Below are positions 1 through 8,190 of a DNA stretch of 64,000 nucleotides, piece by piece. The position numbers were made by a program, and so were the translations under genes. The notes beneath the pieces are model-generated. The model had not been told where the DNA came from. It saw nothing but the letters and a program-made list of their open reading frames with translations, and did not search any database. The DNA is taken from assembly GCF_900129725.1 (NCBI RefSeq), contig NZ_FQWQ01000001.1, positions 1,054,001-1,118,000 of the forward strand, written 5' to 3'. This DNA comes from Chryseolinea serpens (lineage in GTDB: Bacteria > Bacteroidota > Bacteroidia > Cytophagales > Cyclobacteriaceae). Within the stretch, counting starts at the first letter, position 1; every line of letters starts with the position of its first letter.

Positions 1-824
1 TCGCCGGGCCAACCCTTCTTGTCCGTCCGGGAAAGGGAAAAGTCTTCCGGACGGGCGATCGATGGGGAGGTATCCCTCGCGCTACCCGACAATCGGCCGG
101 ATTGGGATGGTGTCAGCAGATTGAAGGTGCCGAAGAGGCCGGCGGCATAGGCGTTCACCGGCTGGCGGTAGATGTTTTGGGGAGAATCTTTTTGAACGAT
201 CTGCCCGTCTTTCATGATGATGATCTCGTCGGCCCACGGCAGCGTGTCGGCCGGGTCGTGCGACACCAGCATGCAGGTGATGTTGAGGCGGTGGCCAATG
301 TCGTCGATGACCGACTTCAGGATGTTCTTGTGCACCATGTCGAGGTTCGTAAAAGGCTCGTCCAGCAACAACAACTGCGGTGAGCCGATGAGCAGCTTTG
401 CGAGAGCGACACGCTGTCGTTCGCCGCCCGACAGATGATCGGTTTTGCGCGAAAGAACATGGGTGATCTCGCAAACGTCATACAACGTGTGGGCCACGGT
501 GTCCGGGATCTTGTTGGCATACTGCAACACCTGTTCGATGCGCAACGACTTGGGCAACTCGAAATGCTGTGACAAATAACCAATAGCAGGATGACCGGGC
601 ACAAGCTTCTCGCCAGCCCCCAACACGCGCTCACCTTTAAACAACACTTCGCCTTCGTCGGGTTGGTTCAGGCCGGCGATGGCTTTGAGGAGCGAGCTTT
701 TTCCGGAGCCCGTTTCGCCGGCGATGGCAATCTTTTGAAGTCTCGCCTGCGAAAAGCTGATGTCGTTCAACACAAAGCCTTCTTCTTTTTGGATGCGAAG
801 ACCGGATACTTTTAAGAATGTCAT
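1..824 (-). CDS. ABC transporter ATP-binding protein (3' end outside window)
   Basis: The reading frame starts at the ATG at 824-822 and is still open at base 1, giving at least 274 residues. The Walker A GETGSGKSS lies near residue 40, the signature LSGGERQR near 145 and the Walker B LLLLDEP near 165, followed by a switch His in VSHDPAD. After the ATPase core there is a stretch reading RPEDFSL, which resembles the TOBE-type tail of importer ATPases of the spermidine/iron/molybdate group. The protein would energise uptake or export at the inner membrane, but no permease gene is visible and the substrate cannot be named. It lies 48 bp downstream of the mtfA-like gene on the same strand, so the two may be cotranscribed. 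Confidence 0.88.
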   Translation of the reverse strand, partial: MTFLKVSGLRIQKEEGFVLNDISFSQARLQKIAIAGETGSGKSSLLKAIAGLNQPDEGEVLFKGERVLGAGEKLVPGHPAIGYLSQHFELPKSLRIEQVLQYANKIPDTVAHTLYDVCEITHVLSRKTDHLSGGERQRVALAKLLIGSPQLLLLDEPFTNLDMVHKNILKSVIDDIGHRLNITCMLVSHDPADTLPWADEIIIMKDGQIVQKDSPQNIYRQPVNAYAAGLFGTFNLLTPSQSGRLSGSARDTSPSIARPEDFSLSRTDKKGWPG

Positions 825-872
825 CTGCGTTTCTAGGGCTTAATTCTGGGATACTATTTTGGATGATTCCGG

Positions 873-1736
873 TTATGCGCCACAACATTTTTTAAACTTC
901 TCCCCTTTTCCACATGGACACGGATCGTTGCGTTCGATGGTAGCTTTTGCGGGCACGTCACGCTTTGCGGCCATGTCCTGGTGGAAGGCTTGTGCGAGCA
1001 GTGCGTAGAGGTCGGGATGATTCTTTTTTAACAGCTCGGGCCGCTCGAAGAAATACTCGCCCACCACGGCCAGGAACTCGCTCTCGTTGGTGGCGCCATA
1101 GACGTCGATGTCGCTCTTGCCTTTCAGAATATCTTTGATGGAAGCATGGATGAGGTCCAGCCACGGCCGCGCATAGGCTTTGTTGTTGAGGATGGTGGGA
1201 ATGCCATCGATGCTGCCGTCTTCCTTGTCGAGCAGGTGGATGAATTCGTGGATGCCCACGTTGTGTTTGTCCGACTTGTTGCTGAAGCCCTCGTGCAAGG
1301 CCGGCTTGGACAGGATCATTTTGCCCTGCAGGTTGCCACTGCCCACCATGCCCAGGATGGCCTCGTCCTTGCTGCCGATGTCATAGTCACGGTCGAAGTG
1401 GCCGGGGTAGAGCAGCACCTCGTCCAAAAACGTGTAGTCCCACTCCGGGAAGCCGAACACGGGGATGGCGGCGCTGCTGGCCACCAGGAGTTTGTCGGTG
1501 ATGTCGACGGTGGTCTCAATGCCGGTGACGCGGACGTTGACCAGGAAGCGCATGACATCGTTTTCGAACCGCTTTTTTTCGTCGTCCGACAGGTTGCGGT
1601 AAAACCCCACCTTCTCATCCAAAACCAACCTCCAGGATGGGGGAAAATCGCCGGTCGCCTTTTTCTTGCGGTGTTGGCCGCTATAAAAGATGGAAAACAC
1701 AATGATAAAGGCGATGATGAGCAAAAAGGGGATCAT
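873..1736 (-). CDS. mtfA: MtfA-like zinc peptidase (M90) with C-terminal SEC-C motif
   Basis: This 287-residue protein has one N-terminal membrane helix (residues 2-19). An M90/MtfA-type metallopeptidase domain follows, with the zinc motif HEFIH at 163-167 and a likely third ligand in the segment around E220. The C-terminus (about 269-286) is a SEC-C zinc-binding motif, RNDPCPCGKGEKFKKCCG. E. coli MtfA is a soluble aminopeptidase that binds the regulator Mlc; Mlc has no obvious role here, so only the peptidase class is transferred. I chose the ATG at 1736 because the longer frame would need a TTG at 1751. The gene is divergent from the ABC-F gene and upstream of the ABC ATPase on the same strand. 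Confidence 0.87.
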   Translation of the reverse strand: MIPFLLIIAFIIVFSIFYSGQHRKKKATGDFPPSWRLVLDEKVGFYRNLSDDEKKRFENDVMRFLVNVRVTGIETTVDITDKLLVASSAAIPVFGFPEWDYTFLDEVLLYPGHFDRDYDIGSKDEAILGMVGSGNLQGKMILSKPALHEGFSNKSDKHNVGIHEFIHLLDKEDGSIDGIPTILNNKAYARPWLDLIHASIKDILKGKSDIDVYGATNESEFLAVVGEYFFERPELLKKNHPDLYALLAQAFHQDMAAKRDVPAKATIERNDPCPCGKGEKFKKCCGA

Positions 1737-1775
1737 ATCACGGGCGCCCAATTTTAAGGGATGGCAATTTAATAA

Positions 1776-1783
1776 TATATTTG
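1776..1783 (+). promoter_or_regulatory. Candidate Bacteroidetes -7 box for the ABC-F gene
   Basis: The octamer TATATTTG matches the Bacteroidetes -7 consensus TAnnTTTG and ends 18 bases before the ATG at 1802. The -33 position is only T-rich. The box overlaps the TTG that a longer reading frame would use as a start, which argues for the ATG at 1802. Confidence 0.4.
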
Positions 1784-1801
1784 CCCCCTTATTTCAAAAT
1801 C

Positions 1802-3445
1802 ATGATTTCAGTTGACGCGGTCAGTGTAGAGTTTAACGGTTCAGCCCTTTTTAGCAACATCACCTTTAACATCAACGAAAACGATCGCATTGCCCTCATG
1901 GGCAAGAACGGCGCGGGCAAATCCACGCTGCTCAAGATCATCGCCGGCGTGAACAAACCCACGCGGGGCAAAGTATCGGCCCCCAAAGACGCCATCATCG
2001 CCTACCTCCCCCAGCACCTGCTGACGGAGGACAAAGACACGGTTTTCCAGGAAGCCTCCAAAGCCTTCTCGAAGATCCTGGACATGAAAAAAACCATGGA
2101 CGACCTGAACCTGCAGCTCGAAACGCGCACGGATTATGAGTCGGACGAATATTCGAAAATCATCGAACAGGTATCGGAGCTGAGCGAAAAATACTATTCC
2201 ATCGAAGAGATCAACTTCGACGCCGAAGTGGAAAAGACCCTGCTCGGTCTGGGCTTTCTCCGCTCGGATTTTGAACGCCCCACCAGCGAGTTTAGCGGCG
2301 GCTGGCGGATGCGCATCGAGCTGGCGAAAATCCTGCTTCAAAAGCCAGACCTCATCCTGCTGGATGAGCCCACCAACCACATGGACATCGAGTCGATCCA
2401 GTGGCTGGAAGAGTTTTTGATCAACAACGCCAAGGCCGTGATCGTGATCAGTCACGACAAAACCTTTGTCGACAACCTGACCAACCGCACCATCGAAGTG
2501 ACGATGGGCCGCATCTACGACTACAAGACCAACTACACGCACTACCTGCAACTGCGCAAGGAACGTCGCGAGCAACAACAAAAACAATTTGACGACCAGG
2601 CCAAACAAATTGCCGACATCCAGCAATTTATCGACCGGTTCAAGGGCACCTATTCCAAAACGCTACAAGTGCAGTCGCGCGTGAAGATGCTCGAGAAAAT
2701 CGAGATCGTGGAAGTGGACGAAGTGGACAGCTCGGCATTGAACCTGAAGTTCCCCCCTGCCCCCCGCTCCGGAAACTATCCCGTGATCATTGAGGGCATG
2801 ACCAAGAAATATGGCGACCACGTGGTGTTCAACGACGCCAACGTGACCATCGCACGCGGCGAACGCGTGGCGCTGGTGGGAAAGAACGGCGAGGGGAAGT
2901 CTACGCTGGTGAAGGCCATTATGGGGGAAATTGATTTTGATGGAAAGATGCAACTGGGGCATAACAGTATGATCGGCTACTTCGCGCAAAACCAGGCTGC
3001 TTTGCTGGAGGAAGATATTACGGTTTTTGATACGATTGACCAGATTGCGCAGGGCGATGTGCGCTCGAAAATTAAAGACATTTTGGGGGCTTTCATGTTT
3101 GGAGGGGAGACGATCGAGAAGAAGGTGAAAGTGCTCTCCGGTGGGGAACGTACACGCTTAGCGATGATCAAATTGTTGTTGCAGCCGGTGAACCTGTTGA
3201 TCTTGGATGAGCCTACCAACCACTTGGATATAAAGACCAAAGACATCCTGAAGGAAGCGCTTATTGCCTTCGACGGCACGCTCATTTTAGTATCTCACGA
3301 TCGTGATTTCCTGGACGGCCTCGCTACCAAGGTGTTCGAATTTGGCAACAAGCGCATCAAGGAACACTTCGAGGACATCAATGGGTTCTTGCGAAATAAG
3401 AAGATGGAGAACTTGCGGGAGATCGAGCGGAATAACACGAAGTGA
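1802..3445 (+). CDS. ABC-F family ATPase
   Basis: This 547-residue protein has two ABC domains in one chain and no membrane segment, the ABC-F arrangement. Domain 1 has Walker A GKNGAGKST near residue 38, signature FSGGWRMR and Walker B LILLDEPTNH. Domain 2 has Walker A GKNGEGKST near 360, signature LSGGERTR and LLILDEPTNH. The charged segment after domain 1 (around 250-310) is the P-site-interaction linker typical of ABC-F proteins. Members act on ribosomes, easing stalled translation or protecting against antibiotics; housekeeping YbiT/YheS-like types and resistance types cannot be told apart here. I see no resistance-gene context. A start at TTG 1781 was rejected. Confidence 0.93.
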   Translation: MISVDAVSVEFNGSALFSNITFNINENDRIALMGKNGAGKSTLLKIIAGVNKPTRGKVSAPKDAIIAYLPQHLLTEDKDTVFQEASKAFSKILDMKKTMDDLNLQLETRTDYESDEYSKIIEQVSELSEKYYSIEEINFDAEVEKTLLGLGFLRSDFERPTSEFSGGWRMRIELAKILLQKPDLILLDEPTNHMDIESIQWLEEFLINNAKAVIVISHDKTFVDNLTNRTIEVTMGRIYDYKTNYTHYLQLRKERREQQQKQFDDQAKQIADIQQFIDRFKGTYSKTLQVQSRVKMLEKIEIVEVDEVDSSALNLKFPPAPRSGNYPVIIEGMTKKYGDHVVFNDANVTIARGERVALVGKNGEGKSTLVKAIMGEIDFDGKMQLGHNSMIGYFAQNQAALLEEDITVFDTIDQIAQGDVRSKIKDILGAFMFGGETIEKKVKVLSGGERTRLAMIKLLLQPVNLLILDEPTNHLDIKTKDILKEALIAFDGTLILVSHDRDFLDGLATKVFEFGNKRIKEHFEDINGFLRNKKMENLREIERNNTK

Positions 3446-3497
3446 TAAGGTATTTTCGCCTTTCCGTGTTCCCCAACTCCAAAATTCTCCACAGTGT

Positions 3498-4226
3498 TCA
3501 CACCCAATCTTTCCAAGTAAGGTCAACACGGTCTCTGTAAAACCCCCTACCAACTTCCAGGTAAACTGCGGGTTCCAGAGATTTATCAATTCCAATGAGT
3601 ATGGCCAAGGGCAATGCACGCATATTTTCTTTTGCCATATTCGAGGGGTCGTCCGAAAATATTTCCCAACCGTCCTCATCCCATCGCATTACTTCAGTAG
3701 CCTTCTCACCAAACAGAACGCTCAAGTCGGTCACTACGGTAGCGTTGCGAGGTACTGCGTAATTCCATTCGCGGACCAGCCATTGCCAAACCGGTTGTGA
3801 GGCAGCGTCAAATGGTGTTGACATGTCGGGAATATCAAGTGTATGATGCTCTTCATCCGGCAAAATTTGCAAGACTTTAATTCCATCTTGTTTATAAAAA
3901 TCAAACACACCCAAGGCCATTATTTTACTCCAGGACTCGTGAGTTATTGAAAGTGAAAATGAGCCCAGTGACTCCACGCTTAAGCTTAAGGTTTGCCATT
4001 CCGCGCCATTTCTAAGCACGTCAACCATTCGCTTGATTATCGCCGTTACTTCATTCTTGGAATAAAATTCCCCGCCGGCCAAGATAAGCTCGGCACCAAA
4101 CCTTTCACTACATCCAATTGTATACGCAAACCTTGGTGTCTGGCCACCCGCCACTAAAGTCACATGATTCCCATGGTTTTCTATATTAGATCGAATCGTT
4201 CTAAAAAAATCTATTTCATCTTTCAT
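3498..4226 (-). CDS. DUF4262 domain-containing protein
   Basis: A 242-residue soluble protein with no signal peptide or membrane helix. Its N-terminal half has the DUF4262 pattern: an opening helix, then RFAYTIGCSERFGAELILAG near residues 32-51. The family is widespread in bacteria and its function is not established. The C-terminal half (about 120-242) is acidic and Trp-rich, without a recognisable domain. The gene is convergent with the ABC-F gene, with about 50 bp between stop codons. A hairpin repeat lies upstream at 4296-4320, where the repeat-rich accessory stretch begins. Confidence 0.65.
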   Translation of the reverse strand: MKDEIDFFRTIRSNIENHGNHVTLVAGGQTPRFAYTIGCSERFGAELILAGGEFYSKNEVTAIIKRMVDVLRNGAEWQTLSLSVESLGSFSLSITHESWSKIMALGVFDFYKQDGIKVLQILPDEEHHTLDIPDMSTPFDAASQPVWQWLVREWNYAVPRNATVVTDLSVLFGEKATEVMRWDEDGWEIFSDDPSNMAKENMRALPLAILIGIDKSLEPAVYLEVGRGFYRDRVDLTWKDWV

Positions 4227-4262
4227 TTTACGGAGTTGTTACCCACATCACTTCGCTACCCC

Positions 4263-4326
4263 AAGGGCACATATTCAGGAAGACGTTGCCAAAATGTTGT
4301 TGGTGAAGAACACCAACAACGGCGGC
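4263..4326. repeat. Hairpin repeat, partial composite copy
   Basis: The core at 4296-4320 is a perfect hairpin, arm GTTGTTGGTG, loop AAGAA, arm CACCAACAAC, followed by GGCGGC. The 30 bases before it resemble the spacer of the fuller copies at 4836-4968 and 8031-8168, so this looks like a truncated copy of the same composite. Confidence 0.8.
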
Positions 4327-4341
4327 AGGCGGAAGCTGTGC

Positions 4342-4752
4342 CTAGTCCCGAAAAAACTCTTTGCAATTATCGTACACAGATTTAGGAACCTCTCTACGAG
4401 TTAGCACATGGTCAATGTCATCATGGAAATATGAACTTGCCGTTCCCTTCTTCCAAACCGAATGGCCGATGTCGCTGCTAAAAACCCAAAAGTTCCTTTG
4501 TTCATCAAGATAGAAGGCCCACCTTTGAACCGTACTCATGTTATATCCATAAGAAATGACGGTTCTCCCCTCGTTGTCGTATGCCTTGTATCTCACAAAG
4601 TTTCTTTCTAAATACACCTCGATCTTTAAGCTCTCATCCTCAAGCTCGTAGGTTCCAGGCTCAGTTATTTTTCCGCCTTTCCACGCTGCGCCTCCGGTTC
4701 GGCTGCAGCAAGCGAGAATAAGAATGGATATCGATAATGCTAAATTTCTCAT
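4342..4752 (-). CDS. Small predicted lipoprotein, function unknown
   Basis: A 136-residue protein. It starts with a Sec signal and a lipobox (LILACC, Cys at about 15-16), so it should be lipid-anchored in the cell envelope. The mature part begins with a Gly-rich segment and then shows alternating hydrophobic and aromatic residues suggesting a small beta-rich fold. I recognise no family. It stands alone between hairpin repeats at 4263-4326 and 4836-4994. Confidence 0.6.
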   Translation of the reverse strand: MRNLALSISILILACCSRTGGAAWKGGKITEPGTYELEDESLKIEVYLERNFVRYKAYDNEGRTVISYGYNMSTVQRWAFYLDEQRNFWVFSSDIGHSVWKKGTASSYFHDDIDHVLTRREVPKSVYDNCKEFFRD

Positions 4753-4835
4753 TTATCTATCAGTCTTCAGACTGCCCAAGATCAAAAATATGGCGGACAG
4801 TACCAACAGAAGATTTTAATACAGTCAATCACCAC

Positions 4836-4994
4836 GGCCTTTGTTGGTGTTCTTCACCAACAGGCAACGAGAGGGAATGCATTATCGTTGGGGAATATCA
4901 GCAAGAAACACCCATTGAGGGAGACGTTGTCGAAAAATGTTGTTGGTGAAGAACACCAACAACGGCGGCCAACAACGGCGGCCAACAACGGCAC
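4836..4994. repeat. Composite hairpin repeat, full copy plus CAACAACGGCGGC tandem
   Basis: Two hairpins of the same family (4841-4862, slightly degenerate, and 4939-4963, perfect) bracket a spacer of about 75 bp. The same arrangement recurs at 8031-8168, with the spacer clearly alignable (shared words GGGAATGCATT, AATATCAGCAAG, CATTGAGGG). The right hairpin is followed by about two and a half copies of a 13-bp unit, CAACAACGGCGGC. No reading frame is supported inside. Confidence 0.8.
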
Positions 4995-5015
4995 CCGGCG
5001 TCCGGCAATCACCAC

Positions 5016-7394
5016 TCATCCAAAAGCAGAGAATTCATTAACATTTTCCTCTACCCTTTCAAACAGCTGTCGCATCAGGTGGTTGCGGCGTTTGTATTTT
5101 GCACGGTAGCTGTCGATCCGGTTGTGCAGCGATATGATCAATGCCAGGGGGACGGCCCGGCGGATTCTCAGTTCGTCCTTTTGGGCATATTTCATCGATT
5201 TAAAAGTCGATGAGATCACGCCGCGCTTTTCCGTGAGGTCTTCCAACGCCTTGGCGCGCAATGCTTCCCAATAATCGACCTTGAATTGAATTTTGTCCTC
5301 GACCGAGAGCTTTGCCCCGTCTTTGAATTTCTCGTCGGCTTTTATTTTCCATTCCGCCAGCAATGCTTTCCACGAGTTGAACTCGTCTACAGCCCAGCGC
5401 AAGGAATCGGTGATGCCCGTTTTTTTCTTGGGTGTTTCGTCGGGGTCGTTCTTTTCCTTCTCCTCCTCGGAGGGATTGATGCCAGCTTCTTCGGGGCGAA
5501 GGTGCGATTTGACGACCAGGTCCAATAGCGGACTGTACTGACTGGTGCCCCAAGGTTTTTTATCTTCGTCGGGGTTGGCAAGGAACACGATCAGGTCCCA
5601 ATGTTCGCCATAGGACGTGATGAGTGCATCCAGTGCAAATGAGATACTGGTGAGCTCGCGCAAGTCGTTCCAGTCGCCCACCCACATGGGGTCGAGGGTT
5701 CCGTGGTCGTTTGTCTTTTTGGTTGGCACGACGTCGTCCGGGTAAAATACATTGTCTAGTTTGAAGACGGGTGCGGATCCATGATCGCTGCGGCCGTCGG
5801 CCGAAAATTCTTCTGCGTAGGAGGCCGATATCGACAGTAGCGCGGTGCTGCCTTTTTGGTTGTCGACGATGTCGATGGTCTTGTAGCCGTTCAATTGATC
5901 TTTCCACAAGGCCACGCTGGTGGTATTCTTATCTTTCACAACGGCACGGACACTCCTTTGCAGCATGCCCATCGACGTGAGGGTGAGCACGGCGGTGCCG
6001 GGGTCGTCGGCAAACACGCTGGCATAACGGGCGGGCCACCGGCCGATGATCTGCGGGCCGTCCATAAGCAAACCGATGAGCAACGACGGTCCCACACCAC
6101 GGATCACCTCCGACACGGGTTCAAGCTGCGCCAGGTCTTCGCAGATCAAGGGGCAAAGCGTGAGCCAGGGGTTTGGTGAAAAAAACGACAAGCGTCGTTG
6201 CCCGATGGCAATCCGCTCGGCCCATTCGCGCTCCACGGTAAAGCTCCCGGTCAATTCGTATTGGATCAGTTGACTCCGTGTCAATTTCCACCGGTGATGT
6301 TTGGTTTGCAGCATCTTGTACCACTTTCCAGAGAAATATACCGCCAGCACAACCGCGTTGTAATCTTGCTTGTCGAACGTGATGCCGCCAATCACCATCG
6401 GCATATGTCTCAGGCAACCGTCGGCTTCCCCGTCGCCATCGCAGTCGGAATTCTTTCGCTCGAATTCATCCTTTAACATTTTGAGGAGCAACTGGTATTG
6501 GTCGTATTCCAGCGACAATTCCGGGAAAACCAGCACATGCACGTTGCCCCGTTCGGTGTTCACTTTTTTCAACATCTGCAACAGCGATTGGAAGCCTTCC
6601 TCCTGCCGCTTTTTGCCATCGTAGCCGAAGTATCGCAAGGTCTCGAAGGTATCGGGCTGGCTTTGGAAATCGTGGTTGTCGATTTCCCTTGGCCAAGGCA
6701 CGCAGAGCACGTTCAAGGTATTCTGGTCGATGTTCACCCAGGGCACGGAGCGCCACATGATCTCCACTTCGGTGTCGAGGTAAGCCAGGTAGAGCGAGAG
6801 CGAACGGATGGTGAGTCCGGTTTGGGGTGTCCGCATTTTGGGAACCACTACTCCGCCGAACTTGGGAATGCAGGTGAGCGATCCCTGGGTAACCAACAAC
6901 AGGTTGGCGATGAAATAGACCAAGCTGGTTTCCGGCTTTTTTATGCCGGGCAAGCCAAAGCCGGCAGAGGCCTGGTCGGCCAAGGCCAATCCAAGGATCA
7001 ATTTTTCGGTTAATTCTTTTGCTCCATCCGAAGTCAGCGCCTTCAGCTCATTGAACTTCACCCTGCCGCAGCATGCCTTCAGGTCTGTCCGGAAGTCGGC
7101 AATCTCGGCGGGAAGCTCGATATCCTTAGCGGTAGTGATGCTGGTTTGAATGGCTACCAGCCATTGCTTACACGCCTTTCCGAATCGCCGTTCATAGTCG
7201 GTGCAAGCATAGCTGCTGGCGATGATGCGGTAGGCACCTGTCTTTTTCAGAATGAAGGCACAAACCAGGAACAGATCGGGCGGCCATAAAAACGCCTGGT
7301 CGATGTCGGTCCAGTTCGGGTTCAATTGTTTGATGATGTAGGCGATGGATTCCGGGTTGGAAGCATCGGTGGGGGCAGTTGTTGTATCAGGCAT
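5016..7394 (-). CDS. Large protein with embedded nitrilase-type (carbon-nitrogen hydrolase) domain
   Basis: From the ATG at 7394 the product has 792 residues; a longer frame reaches 7490, but its first 32 residues look untranslated. No signal peptide. The N-terminal 230 residues have no recognisable domain. The central part (about 235-530) follows the nitrilase plan: a first strand NVLCVPWP, a Glu in VLVFPELSLEY (about E291), a Lys in HRWKLT (about K369) and a Cys in LCPLICEDL (about C418). The C-terminal 200 residues are helical and highly charged. Ordinary nitrilases have about 260-350 residues, so this is an unusual multidomain form. It stands alone between arrays of hairpin repeats. Nitrilase domains also occur fused to defence reverse transcriptases (DRT1), but no reverse transcriptase motif is present here. 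Confidence 0.7.
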   Translation of the reverse strand: MPDTTTAPTDASNPESIAYIIKQLNPNWTDIDQAFLWPPDLFLVCAFILKKTGAYRIIASSYACTDYERRFGKACKQWLVAIQTSITTAKDIELPAEIADFRTDLKACCGRVKFNELKALTSDGAKELTEKLILGLALADQASAGFGLPGIKKPETSLVYFIANLLLVTQGSLTCIPKFGGVVVPKMRTPQTGLTIRSLSLYLAYLDTEVEIMWRSVPWVNIDQNTLNVLCVPWPREIDNHDFQSQPDTFETLRYFGYDGKKRQEEGFQSLLQMLKKVNTERGNVHVLVFPELSLEYDQYQLLLKMLKDEFERKNSDCDGDGEADGCLRHMPMVIGGITFDKQDYNAVVLAVYFSGKWYKMLQTKHHRWKLTRSQLIQYELTGSFTVEREWAERIAIGQRRLSFFSPNPWLTLCPLICEDLAQLEPVSEVIRGVGPSLLIGLLMDGPQIIGRWPARYASVFADDPGTAVLTLTSMGMLQRSVRAVVKDKNTTSVALWKDQLNGYKTIDIVDNQKGSTALLSISASYAEEFSADGRSDHGSAPVFKLDNVFYPDDVVPTKKTNDHGTLDPMWVGDWNDLRELTSISFALDALITSYGEHWDLIVFLANPDEDKKPWGTSQYSPLLDLVVKSHLRPEEAGINPSEEEKEKNDPDETPKKKTGITDSLRWAVDEFNSWKALLAEWKIKADEKFKDGAKLSVEDKIQFKVDYWEALRAKALEDLTEKRGVISSTFKSMKYAQKDELRIRRAVPLALIISLHNRIDSYRAKYKRRNHLMRQLFERVEENVNEFSAFG

Positions 7395-7605
7395 TTTTTC
7401 TAACGTTGTCGCGCTTTCCTTGAAACTGAAGTGGAGGGCTTCCACTTTCAGTAAGGTTTTGTAGTTCATAAGAGCACTTACCAGTATCAATTCCTGTGTT
7501 GCAGAATTGAAAGTTGTCTATGCCAAAGGGATTGCTCCGCTGCCGGAGCCTCACCGCAGCAACACATAGACACAAGGACGAAGACTTTAACTATAGATCT
7601 TGCTG

Positions 7606-7860
7606 ATGACCGATAACCCATTTCACTCAACGACAGGCACAAGATTTCTTCTCCCTGTTTGTTTGCACCAGAACGTTCACTATGCAGATTGGCCGAATGC
7701 CGTATTTAATGTAGCCAAAGAATTCAACATTGAAAAGTAAAAGGGCAGAATTGTGACGCCTTTAACTATTCGACGTCATGGTCCCTTGTTTATGATGAAT
7801 GAATTCAGTGATGCAGGAGATGAATTGTTGATGAAATACCAGGAAGAGCGCACACATTAA
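7606..7860 (+). pseudogene. Possible gene remnant with an in-frame stop
   Basis: One frame reads 44 codons from the ATG at 7606 to a TAA at 7738-7740. It then continues in the same frame for 39 more codons (a GTG at 7753 could restart it) to a TAA at 7858. The composition looks protein-like (segments ADWPNAVFNVAKEFNIEK and MMNEFSDAGDELLMKYQEER). No family is recognised. It could be a decayed gene, two tiny genes or chance. The rest of 7491-7880 shows nothing else. Confidence 0.3.
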
Positions 7861-7948
7861 GTGAGGGCGTAGCCGAAAAGGTTGTTGGTGAAGAACACCG
7901 ACAACGGCGGCGAGTTGTTCAAAATGTTGTTGGTGAAACACCAACAAC
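7850..7948. repeat. Two hairpin repeats of the GTTGTTGGTG family
   Basis: Hairpins lie at 7881-7905 (one mismatch) and 7926-7948 (perfect arms, shortened loop), each followed by CGGCGG. The bases before the first one resemble the spacer of the full composite copies. The shorter loop in the second copy keeps its pairing arms intact. Confidence 0.75.
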
Positions 7949-7954
7949 GGCGGT

Positions 7955-8030
7955 GGTTGACCTTCTATTGTTTACTCTTTAAAGCTACCAGCACCACCAA
8001 GAATATTAATCCGACGCCTCCGACGATGGC
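7955..8030 (-). pseudogene. Truncated duplicate of the 3' end of the neighbouring 73-residue gene
   Basis: This stretch is nearly identical to the last 65-70 bp of the gene at 8191-8412. On the minus strand it encodes AIVGGVGLIFLVVLVALKSKQ-stop, against AVVGGVGLILLVVLVALKDKQ-stop in the intact gene (two substitutions after the first few residues, plus one near the start). Upstream on the minus strand it breaks off directly at the composite repeat 8031-8168. It is thus a gene tail left by duplication or insertion. Confidence 0.75.
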
Positions 8031-8168
8031 CGCCGCCCTTGTTGGTGTTCTTCACCAACAAGCAACGAGGGGAATGCATTGTCGTTGGCGAAATATCAGC
8101 AAGGGAGCACGCATTGAGGGTGGCATTGCCGAAAAGGTTGTTGGTGAAGAACACCAACAACGGCGGTT
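8031..8168. repeat. Composite hairpin repeat, full copy
   Basis: Hairpins at 8039-8061 and 8137-8161 bracket a spacer of about 75 bp, in the same order as at 4836-4968. It lies between the gene remnant at 7955-8030 and the intact gene at 8191-8412, which is what identifies it as an inserted or duplicated unit. Confidence 0.8.
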
Positions 8169-8190
8169 GGCGGTAGGCGGTTGTTGACCT

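Noticed and set aside
82-888. Several short frames at the left edge
   Set aside because: The real gene is the ABC ATPase on the minus strand, whose frame is open to the window end; the short frames are its shadows.
5016-7394. DRT1-type reverse transcriptase-nitrilase defence gene
   Set aside because: No YxDD or other reverse transcriptase motif is present in the protein or its neighbours; only a possible relation of the nitrilase domain remains.
4263-8168. Integron attC sites between small genes
   Set aside because: The hairpins are perfect and short, the core does not fit the GTTRRRY/RYYYAAC pattern, and no integrase gene is present.
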